Below, piece after piece: positions 8,001 to 13,971 of a stretch of DNA of 13,971 nucleotides. The number at the start of each line of letters is the position of its first letter. Positions within the stretch are counted from its first letter, which is position 1. The notes beneath the pieces were generated by a model. That model ran no database searches, was not told where the DNA came from, and saw nothing but the letters and a program-made list of their open reading frames with translations. Source of the stretch: JBGRQB01 sp041725875 (GTDB taxonomy: Bacteria > Bacteroidota > Ignavibacteria > Ignavibacteriales > Melioribacteraceae); contig JBGRQB010000115.1 in the NCBI GenBank assembly GCA_041725875.1, positions 1-13,971 on the forward strand. Reading direction: 5' to 3'. Made by a program: the position numbers and the translations under genes.

Positions 8001-8432
8001 GAAAGTGATTACGGAAATGGTTCCGAATTTAAGTTTACAATTCCTGTTTCTTCAAGTAATGTTTTACTTGTTGATGATGTTACAACCGACAGACTTTTAT
8101 ATGTTAAACTGCTGAAAAGTATAATTCCTGATTACAATATTATACAAGCTGAAAATGGACGTGAAGCTTTGGACGAAATTGAAATCAATCAACCTGTGCT
8201 TGTTATTACGGATCATAACATGCCGGAAATGAGCGGTTACGATTTTGTAAAACACCTGAGTTTAAAAGAAGGATACAAACCGCAGGTGATAGTTTTAAGT
8301 AGTGATGTGAACGAATCTATATCAGAAGATTATCTGGAATTAGGAATTGAACACGTTTTTACAAAACCGGTAAACATCAGTGCGTTAAAAGCTGCAATTG
8401 ATAAATCCTTAAAAAGTGCTTTATTTAAGTGA
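5052..8432 (+). CDS. Multi-PAS hybrid histidine kinase with C-terminal receiver
   Basis: This 1126-residue sensor kinase has no signal peptide or membrane helix, so it should be cytoplasmic. Domains in order: about six PAS modules (roughly residues 17-130, 137-250, 270-377, 387-503, 510-623, and 633-755 of PAS_3 type). They are joined by charged coiled linkers such as ITAKKKAEKDL and ISERKKIESEL. HisKA follows (773-840) with the phospho-accepting His785 in ISHDLRTPFSSI. HATPase_c (883-998) has the N-box LNNLISNAVKF, G1 box DSGTGI and G2 box GSGLGL. A receiver domain (1004-1126) has LLVDDV, phospho-acceptor Asp1054 in ITDHNMPEMSG, VLSSD and the conserved Lys of FTKPVN. All key residues are present, so it should autophosphorylate and relay to its own receiver. 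The output partner is not encoded nearby, and the PAS ligands are unknown. The last 12 bases overlap the convergent debranching-enzyme gene. Confidence 0.95.
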   Translation: MNRSDSNNLSDIRFSDNPLFQIIPLGILIIDKNGEICFVNDNFYRFNVLNQLYTDLIGEDLFRIDLFKHVDISAELEKLKRGISFEKQIDNITVLDGSEISIILKGVSDFSGGSFNGGIILLEDIKFEKNQKSKLLFDAGYFSNIFSGLSEYFVITDVDGVIRFVPEASSDEKAKIIWEKNSLLAESFPESIKKEIFNSVDELKKNKETIFKELSVIINGQEYVLKLKFIPLLNYADVLEYIGVLLDIDSENVEGREKVEKELAELRQYQEITSKIVDAVINVNTEGEIVFWNDAASKLFLKSKSEVFGKFIGKVIDSLDTTTFENIKKDLIENEIWESELKFNKADTITEEHILIKMGYVRGGDSAIVILCSNISERKKIESELRKSEEKFRNIITNSNEGICTISKDGFIEYANPAFRKITDFSSNELKELKFIDLIDSEYKKLNNINSLEDCSISENEFPLVNKNGKPLYFLVNISSVNDFNNDILHYNAILTDITAKKKAEKDLLLTRSVFEASQDGIAIIVNRKIILANDSFAKIFGYDSVIEILNLDPLDFVANKDIAKFARYIQELEKDGSAPDIFSYTGKKKSGEGFFAEASVNSYTSEEKKHIVILFRDITEQKKAAQALKDSEEKYRSITENINEFMWTAERINGRLQTVFVTHAVKNITGYNAQKFIDEPFSWFRITHPNDMSAVFAKMKRLFRSDAKNYDCLEYRILTSERNTVWIQNKITVKRNLEGEIIKTYGIVSDITVAKKAEENFKKSAQNLKELNETKDRFISIISHDLRTPFSSILGFTDLLLDDPEMEQERQIEYVQFIRESSQNMLALVNSLLDWTRLQTGRISFTPGKLNAKTLAGKTIQMIKGAAIQKNINLTENISDGMIIHADEGLLMQVLNNLISNAVKFTNSGGSITISAEPKATEKKIVFTVKDSGTGIKPENIDKLFNIDSKFTLAGTSGEKGSGLGLSLCKEIIEKHGGKIWVESDYGNGSEFKFTIPVSSSNVLLVDDVTTDRLLYVKLLKSIIPDYNIIQAENGREALDEIEINQPVLVITDHNMPEMSGYDFVKHLSLKEGYKPQVIVLSSDVNESISEDYLELGIEHVFTKPVNISALKAAIDKSLKSALFK

Positions 8433-10367
8433 CAGCAAAACATAACCGGATGTTGGTGCCACAGATAATTTTTTATTAATTACTCCTTGAGAAATTTCAC
8501 CTGCTTCTTGAGGAGTAATTAATTTTTTCCAGTTTCCTTCCGGTAAATCAAAATGGGCAGTTAAAGTAGGATCTGCATTTAATACCACAAATAAGTTTCT
8601 CTTTGCCGAGGAAATTTCAAAGCCGAAAGCTAATTTTGTATAAGCTATGTTGTAAAATGTATATGCCTCTTTAGCAGAAGATTTTATTTCAGGAAATTTA
8701 TTTCTGAATGAGATTAACCCTTTATAATAATCAAGTAATTCTGAATTGATAGCCGCGTGATCAAAGTTTATCCAGTTAGTCGGGTTATCTTTTTCATAAC
8801 TGTTATGATCCAGTTGTCCAACATTTTCATCTTCAATTTCAGGGTTATCATAAATCACTTTTGATCTTGCAAATTCTTGTCCCGAATGTATCATTGTAAT
8901 TCCCTTTGAGACAAAAAGAATAAGAGCGGCAAGTTTATTAATTTTTAACTGTTTATCAGAAAGTTTTGTATGTGAATCTATGTCATAAATTTTCTCATTT
9001 TCAAAAGTATCTTTAAGGGCCAGACGAATAAAATCGCTCAGCGTATAACCATCGTGAGCTTCAAGGTAATTTACCGAATGAAAATGTTCGTTGAACAATC
9101 CGTTGTGTGAATCGACAATTGTTCCGGTAATATAATTTTGGATTGAGTGAAAATTATTATTCCCGTACCATTTACCAAATATCCAGCCTAACCCGAATTG
9201 CGGATTTTCTCCTTTTATTCCGTTTCGGAATTTATCGTTCCAGCTTGCAAATCCAAAGTCGGAAAACTTTGTTGGTGCGTAACCTCCGCCCCAGGGTTCG
9301 GCAATTAAAACAACATCCGGATTTATTTTTCTTGTCTCGTCAACAATTAATTTAAGCGTTTCATCATCAATAATATTTCCCAAGTCAAAACGAAAGCCGT
9401 CTATTTGATATTCTTTCATCCAAAATATCAGACTGTCAAGAATCAGTTTTCTTACATAGAAGTTTTCTGACTTTAAGTCATTACCGCAAAAACTGTCAGA
9501 TAACAAATAGCCTTGATCGTTTGTCCTGAAATAATAATCGCGTGATATTTCTTTTAAGTTTCCGGTTTCATATTCAGACAGATGGTTATAAACGACATCC
9601 ATAATAACTGCAATGTTATTTGAATGTAATTCATCCACTACATTTTTGAAATCGTTTATTTGTCTGGCAGAATCACCAATCCATTTTTCTTTTGGAAGTT
9701 TTTTATCAGTGAGAGAATAGTAAGCAGACGGAGAAAAAAAGTTGGCTGTCATATAACCCCAGTGATTTCTTTCGTATGGATTCCAGGTATTTTTTATTGT
9801 AGAATTTTCCTGATTATATGGAAGTTCCATATAGCCATATTCCATTAAGGGTAAAAACTCTACGGCGTTTACGCCAAGTGATTTTATATAATTTAATCCG
9901 CCCACAGATTTTTTTTCAACAAACCCGGAGTACGTGCCGGGAGCTTTAGCCTTTGCAGAAGGATCGATTGTCAGATCGCGCAAATGAGTTTCATAAATTA
10001 TTAAATCTTCTGCTTTAGGTGGAGAGAAAGATTTTGTTTTCCAGTTGTAATCTGATTCAACAATTTTTGCCCGTCGCGGATTTTTATAAGTCGTATAAGT
10101 ACACACACAATCAGCATAAGGATCTAGAATAAAGGGAAGAGAATCAAAAGGAACTTCAGATTTTCCCGGGATAATTTTATATGCATAAAATTTATCCAGA
10201 AGATTTTCTTCAATGCAAACTTTCCATAAATCAGGTTTCTCTTTTTCTAAATCAAAACTTCTGAAAATGTCATCTGATACATTTTCAAAAATACATAAAA
10301 CCACTCTTTCTGCTTGCGGAGCAAAAATGGAAAACTCCGATTTTATTTTATTATATACTAATCCCAT
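8421..10367 (-). CDS. GH13 debranching enzyme, type I pullulanase-like
   Basis: It hydrolyses alpha-1,6 branch points in glycogen, pullulan or related alpha-glucans. There is no signal peptide, so it should act in the cytoplasm, probably in storage glucan breakdown. From the ATG at 10367 it has 648 residues. An N-terminal CBM48-like beta domain covers about residues 1-95 (SEFSIFAPQAERVVLCIFE). The GH13 barrel runs from about 115 to 545, starting with the pullulanase-type YETHLRDLT. It has region I DVVYNH (257-262), nucleophile Asp328 in GFRFDLG, acid/base Glu357 in IAEPWGG and the third Asp439 in EAHDGYT. A small C-terminal beta domain follows. The catalytic triad is complete. A TTG 9 bases upstream (10376) is an alternative start; neither has a strong ribosome-binding site. 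It is convergent with the kinase gene, whose end it overlaps by 12 bp, and divergent from the DUF4249 gene. GlgX or isoamylase activity is less likely given the sequence style. The gene symbol pulA is possible but not certain. Confidence 0.92.
   Translation of the reverse strand: MGLVYNKIKSEFSIFAPQAERVVLCIFENVSDDIFRSFDLEKEKPDLWKVCIEENLLDKFYAYKIIPGKSEVPFDSLPFILDPYADCVCTYTTYKNPRRAKIVESDYNWKTKSFSPPKAEDLIIYETHLRDLTIDPSAKAKAPGTYSGFVEKKSVGGLNYIKSLGVNAVEFLPLMEYGYMELPYNQENSTIKNTWNPYERNHWGYMTANFFSPSAYYSLTDKKLPKEKWIGDSARQINDFKNVVDELHSNNIAVIMDVVYNHLSEYETGNLKEISRDYYFRTNDQGYLLSDSFCGNDLKSENFYVRKLILDSLIFWMKEYQIDGFRFDLGNIIDDETLKLIVDETRKINPDVVLIAEPWGGGYAPTKFSDFGFASWNDKFRNGIKGENPQFGLGWIFGKWYGNNNFHSIQNYITGTIVDSHNGLFNEHFHSVNYLEAHDGYTLSDFIRLALKDTFENEKIYDIDSHTKLSDKQLKINKLAALILFVSKGITMIHSGQEFARSKVIYDNPEIEDENVGQLDHNSYEKDNPTNWINFDHAAINSELLDYYKGLISFRNKFPEIKSSAKEAYTFYNIAYTKLAFGFEISSAKRNLFVVLNADPTLTAHFDLPEGNWKKLITPQEAGEISQGVINKKLSVAPTSGYVLLSLK
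8475..8528 (+). terminator. Rightward intrinsic terminator inside the opposing gene
   Basis: ATTAATTACTCCT (8475-8487) and AGGAGTAATTAAT (8511-8523) are perfect 13-base inverted arms. As RNA on the plus strand the stem continues through two G-U pairs (8488-8489 with 8509-8510) and four more pairs (8490-8493 with 8505-8508). That gives about 19 pairs with an 11-base loop, followed by T6 (8523-8528). On the minus strand the G-U pairs become mismatches and the tail is A-rich. It therefore suits termination of the kinase transcript about 45-95 bases past its stop. It lies within the 3' coding part of the debranching-enzyme gene. Confidence 0.6.
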
Positions 10368-10440
10368 AAATCTCAAAATTTAATTCAACTAAAATCCACA
10401 CCCGAAAAATAACAAAGAAATTCCATTAAATAAATTTTAG

Positions 10441-10469
10441 TTGCATTAATCTGATCTAAAAGTTATTTT
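10441..10469 (+). promoter_or_regulatory. Predicted promoter of the surface lipoprotein/receptor operon
   Basis: TTGCAT (10441-10446) and TATTTT (10464-10469) are spaced by 17 bases, 4 of 6 each to the sigma70 consensus. The same stretch, TTG followed by TATTTTG, also resembles the Bacteroidetes-type TTG/TAnnTTTG pattern, with one base missing in the -7 element. A start near 10477 would give a leader of about 60 bases. This is the only long gap before the operon, between divergent genes, so a promoter must lie in or near it. I see no convincing leftward counterpart for the debranching-enzyme gene. Confidence 0.4.
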
Positions 10470-10537
10470 GAATTCTCTAGAGGTGCATTATGAGAAAATA
10501 ACAATCAATCTTATTAACTAAATTATTCGAGGGCTAA

Positions 10538-11488
10538 ATGAAAGTAAAAATTTTCATTTCTGCTATTCTGCTATTCTTCTTAACTAGTTGTGATGATAGT
10601 GTGGAGCCGAACGGAGAATTTCGAGAAAAGACCATTCTTCTTGGTATTTTAGAACCAGGTATATCACAACAGTTAATTAATGTAGCTAAAAGTTATCCAA
10701 CCGCTGAATCAATTTTGCCAGAAAACCTCCCTGTGCAAAATGCAGATGTAAAAATCTGGTTTGATGAAGAGATCAAAAAATTTCATTTCACTGAAATTGA
10801 AGTTTCTGATACAATTATAAAGGGAGGAAAATTAGGTATTTATCGAAACAATGATTTTGAAATTATTTCTGGTAAAACATATGAAGTGGAAGCTTTGATG
10901 GATAATGGTGACAGACTAAGTGCAGTCACAACTGTTCCGGAAAGATTAGGTATTTATAATTTTCCGGAAAACAGGAAAGTTAATCCAGAAAATGGAGATG
11001 ATGTAATAGTTAAGTGGGAAACCTTTGATGAAAACTTCAAAATATTGAAAGCTAATATTGTTTATGAAAAACCTGTAAACGGAGAATTGGTTCAGTTCAA
11101 AGCCCCCTTACCACAGAGATATGAGAATCGTAATGGTGAGTTAATACCTGTTTACCATAAGCCGGGAAATGTTAATTCTTTTATCATTGATGGTATGGCT
11201 TTGGACAGAGAGTTAAGAAAGATAGGTGAAGGCAGAGAAAAGAAATTTGAAATAATTATCAAGTATATCTCTATGGAGATTTTGACTTATGATGTTAATC
11301 TTTCCAGATATATTGAATCTACATCAGGGAGTAATAATAGTATAATAACTATTGATCAAGTTTCGTTTTCTAATGTCACTGGCGGTGAAGGCTTTTTTGG
11401 TTCTTTTAATCGTCAATATTCAAATTTTTATTTTGATTTTGAGTATGTGCGTTCCTTGGGATATACTCCCAGAGACATAATTGAATAA
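10538..11488 (+). CDS. DUF4249-family outer-surface lipoprotein
   Basis: This 316-residue protein begins with a lipoprotein signal peptide: Lys-containing N-terminus, hydrophobic IFISAILLFFL, and lipobox LTSC with the lipidated residue at Cys18. Acidic residues follow the cysteine (CDDSVEPNGE), which in Bacteroidota is compatible with export to the outer membrane. The mature part (ILLGILEPG..., NADVKIWFDEE, GKTYEVEALMDNGDRLSAVTTVP) matches the layout of DUF4249 proteins, a Bacteroidota family of unknown function commonly encoded beside a TonB-dependent receptor. The start is supported by GAGGG (10529-10533), 4 bases before the ATG. The receptor gene begins 36 bp after its stop, so they are likely one operon. 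By analogy with SusD-like partners it may help capture a ligand for the receptor; that is inference. The family assignment rests on remembered sequence style and on context. Confidence 0.8.
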   Translation: MKVKIFISAILLFFLTSCDDSVEPNGEFREKTILLGILEPGISQQLINVAKSYPTAESILPENLPVQNADVKIWFDEEIKKFHFTEIEVSDTIIKGGKLGIYRNNDFEIISGKTYEVEALMDNGDRLSAVTTVPERLGIYNFPENRKVNPENGDDVIVKWETFDENFKILKANIVYEKPVNGELVQFKAPLPQRYENRNGELIPVYHKPGNVNSFIIDGMALDRELRKIGEGREKKFEIIIKYISMEILTYDVNLSRYIESTSGSNNSIITIDQVSFSNVTGGEGFFGSFNRQYSNFYFDFEYVRSLGYTPRDIIE

Positions 11489-11524
11489 TTAACCTGCTAA
11501 TTTGTATAGAGTGTAGAGGAATAA

Positions 11525-13762
11525 ATGAAAATAATTAAATTATTACTGACTATGATAATTCTGCTAGGGCTATCGGAAAATTATTATTGTCAGACAAAAG
11601 GAACAATTAGGGGATATGTAACTGATAAAGAATCAGGTGAGGCTTTACCTTATACTAATGTGGCTTTGGAAGGAACAAGTAGAGGGGCGGTAACTGATTC
11701 TCGGGGATATTTTGTTTTGGCATCATTAAAAGCTAACAATGTTTACAAAGTTGTTGTTTCTTTTGTCGGATATCAAACAAAAAAAGTAGAAGTTAAAGTT
11801 TTTCCTAATAAAGTTACAAGTATAAATATAGAATTGACTCCATTAGGGATTGAAATGGAAGCAGTCGAAAAAGTTGCAGATAGAGTGGTTAAATCAAATG
11901 CAACAGATATTGGTTTGGTAAGAATAACAGGAAAGCAACTTGAAGCTTTACCACAGGGCGTTGAAACAGATGTTTTTAGATCATTACAATACATTTCAGG
12001 GGTACAAAGCACTGGCGATGTTTCGGCAAAATATTTTGTAAGGGGGGGATCAAGCGATCAAAACTTGGTTTTGTTAAACGGAGCAACAATATATAATCCG
12101 TTTCATGCTTTGGGAATGTTTAGTGTTATTGATCCTGAAATTATTAAGGGTGTTGAGTTTTATAAAGGAGGATTTACTGCTGAAAGTGGAAACAGAATTT
12201 CATCAGTAATGAAAATAGTTACAAAAGATGGAAATAAGAGAAAATATTCTAGTATTGTGAATATGAGTATGTTAACAGGAAAGCTTTTCGTTGAAGGCCC
12301 TATTTCATCAAAAGGTTCTTTTGTTGCCTCGGGAAGAATTGTTCATTCAAATAAAATTTTAGATAAATTTACAAATGATGAACATCTGCCAATTGATTTT
12401 TATGATTTTTCTGCAAAAGTAAATTTTAGAAATATTGCGGGATTAAAAAATTCAAATTTAACCTTCTTTGGATTTAATAGTCAGGATCAATTAGAATATG
12501 AAAATCTTTCACAGGAAGATTATAAATGGAATACAAGTGCATTTGGAATTAAATGGCTGCATGTAGGAATAGATTCACCTCTGTTTTTTGAACTAGGGGT
12601 ATATTACAGCGGATATAGTGGAGAAGTTGTTCCAAATCTTAGTCAAGCTAATCCTCAATCCAATGAAGTAAAAGATGTAAGCGTAAATGTAGATTTTTCC
12701 TACGTTTACGAAAGTAACGATGAATTGGGCGTGGGGCTGGAAATAAAAGATGTCAAAACTAACCTTTCGGTTAAAAGCAGTTTAGGAAATAGATCAGCAT
12801 TAGAAGAAAAAGGCTCAAGCATTACAGCTTATGCAAAATATAAGTTTCTAAGATATGGTAATTTTGGCGCTGATATAGGAGCCAGATTTAATTTGATTTA
12901 TTTATCTGGAGAAGGTAATAATATTTTTGAACCGCGTGTTAATTTAACATATAGGATAATTCCGGAAATTGCTGTTAAAGCCTCTTGGGGAATCTATACG
13001 CAGCAAATGACATCTTTAACAAATGAAGATGAAATATTAAGCATATTTGAGCCCTGGACAATAATTCCATCATATTTGGGAGAGGCAAAATCTGTTCATT
13101 ACATCGCTGGAATAGAAACACAACCATTTCCTAACCTGAGTGTTAGTTTTGAAGGGTATTTTAAGGATGTTGAAAATGCTCCGACTCTAAATACGAGAAA
13201 GGATTATTATAAAGATGATGATTTAATTGGAGCCACCGGTGAAGCATACGGCTGGGAAGCAACAGTTAATTACAAAACTGCTCCGGTAAAAATAAATCTT
13301 TCATATTCTAATTCCTGGGCTTATAAAGAAGTAAAAGGATGGACTTATTATCCAAGATACGATGTAAGACACTCCGTAAACATTGGATTTGAATATAATT
13401 TAGGTAAGGAGTGGTTGTTTACTGCAACTTGGATTTACAACTCTGGAATGCCATTTTCTAAATTTTCAGGCTATTACAACAGGTTGTTAGTTAGGGATTA
13501 TTTGTTTGATGCTAATTTGTTTGACTCAATTGTAAGATATTCATATTTAGATGATAAAAATTTGGGTCGCCTTCCAGATTATCACAGGCTCGATGTCAGC
13601 CTTTCTAAAAAATTCGATCTTAAGTATTTTTTCGCGGACGTAAGTTTCAGTGTAGTTAATGTTTACGACAGAAAGAATCTGTTTTATTTTACAAGAGAAA
13701 ATGGAAAAAGAGTTAATATGCTACCTATTTTACCAACTGTAAGTATGCGCGTACAGTTATAG
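11525..13762 (+). CDS. TonB-dependent outer-membrane receptor with carboxypeptidase-regulatory-like N-domain
   Basis: It is a 745-residue gated beta-barrel for active uptake across the outer membrane, energised by TonB-ExbB-ExbD. It has an N-terminal signal peptide (KIIKLLLTMIILLGLS, cleavage probably near residue 23). A CarboxypepD_reg-like beta-sandwich follows, about residues 26-110 (GTIRGYVTDKESGEALPYTN, GYFVLASL, VSFVGYQTK). The plug domain is at about 120-228, with the signatures SGVQSTGD, FVRGGSSDQNLVLLNG and FYKGGFTAESGNR. The remaining 510 or so residues alternate polar and aromatic strands, as expected for the 22-strand barrel, ending MRVQL. AGAGGA (11515-11520) precedes the ATG by 4 bases. 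The layout resembles FecA-like and SusC-like receptors of Bacteroidota. The ligand cannot be predicted. Its pairing with a DUF4249 lipoprotein upstream is a recurrent arrangement. A PEGA lipoprotein gene starts 35 bp downstream, in the same direction. Confidence 0.92.
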   Translation: MKIIKLLLTMIILLGLSENYYCQTKGTIRGYVTDKESGEALPYTNVALEGTSRGAVTDSRGYFVLASLKANNVYKVVVSFVGYQTKKVEVKVFPNKVTSINIELTPLGIEMEAVEKVADRVVKSNATDIGLVRITGKQLEALPQGVETDVFRSLQYISGVQSTGDVSAKYFVRGGSSDQNLVLLNGATIYNPFHALGMFSVIDPEIIKGVEFYKGGFTAESGNRISSVMKIVTKDGNKRKYSSIVNMSMLTGKLFVEGPISSKGSFVASGRIVHSNKILDKFTNDEHLPIDFYDFSAKVNFRNIAGLKNSNLTFFGFNSQDQLEYENLSQEDYKWNTSAFGIKWLHVGIDSPLFFELGVYYSGYSGEVVPNLSQANPQSNEVKDVSVNVDFSYVYESNDELGVGLEIKDVKTNLSVKSSLGNRSALEEKGSSITAYAKYKFLRYGNFGADIGARFNLIYLSGEGNNIFEPRVNLTYRIIPEIAVKASWGIYTQQMTSLTNEDEILSIFEPWTIIPSYLGEAKSVHYIAGIETQPFPNLSVSFEGYFKDVENAPTLNTRKDYYKDDDLIGATGEAYGWEATVNYKTAPVKINLSYSNSWAYKEVKGWTYYPRYDVRHSVNIGFEYNLGKEWLFTATWIYNSGMPFSKFSGYYNRLLVRDYLFDANLFDSIVRYSYLDDKNLGRLPDYHRLDVSLSKKFDLKYFFADVSFSVVNVYDRKNLFYFTRENGKRVNMLPILPTVSMRVQL

Positions 13763-13797
13763 AAAAATAATAAAGAGATTATAATAGAGAGTTAACT

Positions 13798-13971
13798 ATG
13801 AAAATAAATGTTTTATTTTTGATTTTTGCCTTGATTCTTGTTTCTTGCGAAAAAGAAGTTTCGGTTACTGTCCCTCAGCCAAAACAACCACAGGGAACAA
13901 TAATTGTAAATTCAGTGCCCGAGGGGGCAACAATTCTACTGGATGGAAAAAATTTAGGAAAAGTAACGCCA
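13798..13971 (+). CDS. PEGA-domain lipoprotein, 3'-truncated by the window
   Basis: The frame is open to the right edge and shows 58 residues. It starts with a lipoprotein signal peptide (KINVLFLIFALILVSC, lipidated Cys17), then a short Pro/Gln-rich linker (TVPQPKQPQ). A PEGA-domain start follows, recognised by GTIIVNSVPEGATILLDGK and then LGKVTP. PEGA domains are short beta modules found on surface or envelope proteins, probably for binding; this may be the first of several. AGAGAG (13786-13791) lies 6 bases before the ATG. The 35-bp gap after the receptor stop suggests it belongs to the same operon. What follows the PEGA segment is unknown. Confidence 0.8.
   Translation, partial: MKINVLFLIFALILVSCEKEVSVTVPQPKQPQGTIIVNSVPEGATILLDGKNLGKVTP

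Noticed and set aside
9143..9848. Short plus-strand frames (9143-9355, 9660-9848) opposite the debranching enzyme
   Set aside because: Both lie antisense to conserved GH13 catalytic regions and have no plausible ribosome-binding site or domain.
13780..13785. Perfect TATAAT before the PEGA lipoprotein gene
   Set aside because: There is no acceptable -35 at the right distance, and the implied start would leave only about 6 bases before the ATG, removing the ribosome-binding site.

Overview
ORGANISM. The window looks like AT-rich chromosomal DNA of a Gram-negative member of the Bacteroidota/Chlorobi (FCB) lineage. An Ignavibacteria-like organism is my best guess. The grounds are Kdo transferase and heptosyltransferase-type LPS genes, a SusC/FecA-style TonB-dependent receptor with an N-terminal carboxypeptidase-regulatory-like domain beside a DUF4249 lipoprotein, and a PEGA-domain lipoprotein. 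Visible Shine-Dalgarno motifs and sigma70-like -35/-10 boxes fit Ignavibacteria better than classical Bacteroidetes. This placement is inference. I see no tRNA, rRNA, insertion sequence, phage gene or CRISPR array. LAYOUT. (1) 1-4655, plus strand: the 3' part of an ABC exporter half-transporter, fructose-1,6-bisphosphatase (fbp), a family 9 glycosyltransferase and Kdo transferase (waaA). Spacing is tight: 11 bp, 60 bp, then a 4-bp ATGA overlap. The theme is envelope/LPS synthesis, with a gluconeogenic enzyme inserted. (2) 4656-5051, a gap of about 400 bp without a conventional gene. It holds what I think is the most novel element of the window: an apparent small RNA on the minus strand of about 225 nt. 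It has its own sigma70-like promoter, a bulged 12-bp hairpin, a small AT hairpin, and two hairpins whose loops both display UCCCC; the last of these is its intrinsic terminator. A rightward promoter for the next gene overlaps the sRNA promoter. (3) 5052-8432, plus strand: a large soluble hybrid histidine kinase with about six PAS domains, HisKA, HATPase_c and a C-terminal receiver. (4) 8421-10367, minus strand: a cytoplasmic pullulanase-type GH13 debranching enzyme. Its 3' end overlaps the kinase by 12 bp, and a strong rightward terminator hairpin for the kinase lies inside its coding sequence. (5) 10538-13971, plus strand: a surface operon of DUF4249 lipoprotein, TonB-dependent receptor and PEGA lipoprotein, the last cut by the window edge. 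HOW THE GENES MAY WORK TOGETHER. The first block builds the outer leaflet (Kdo addition and further sugars). The middle pairs a signal-integrating kinase with glycogen or alpha-glucan debranching, but no functional link is shown by the sequence. The last block is an outer-membrane uptake or binding system with unknown ligand. C-rich loops resembling the anti-Shine-Dalgarno UCCC loops of known Firmicutes sRNAs make the minus-strand RNA a candidate translational regulator.
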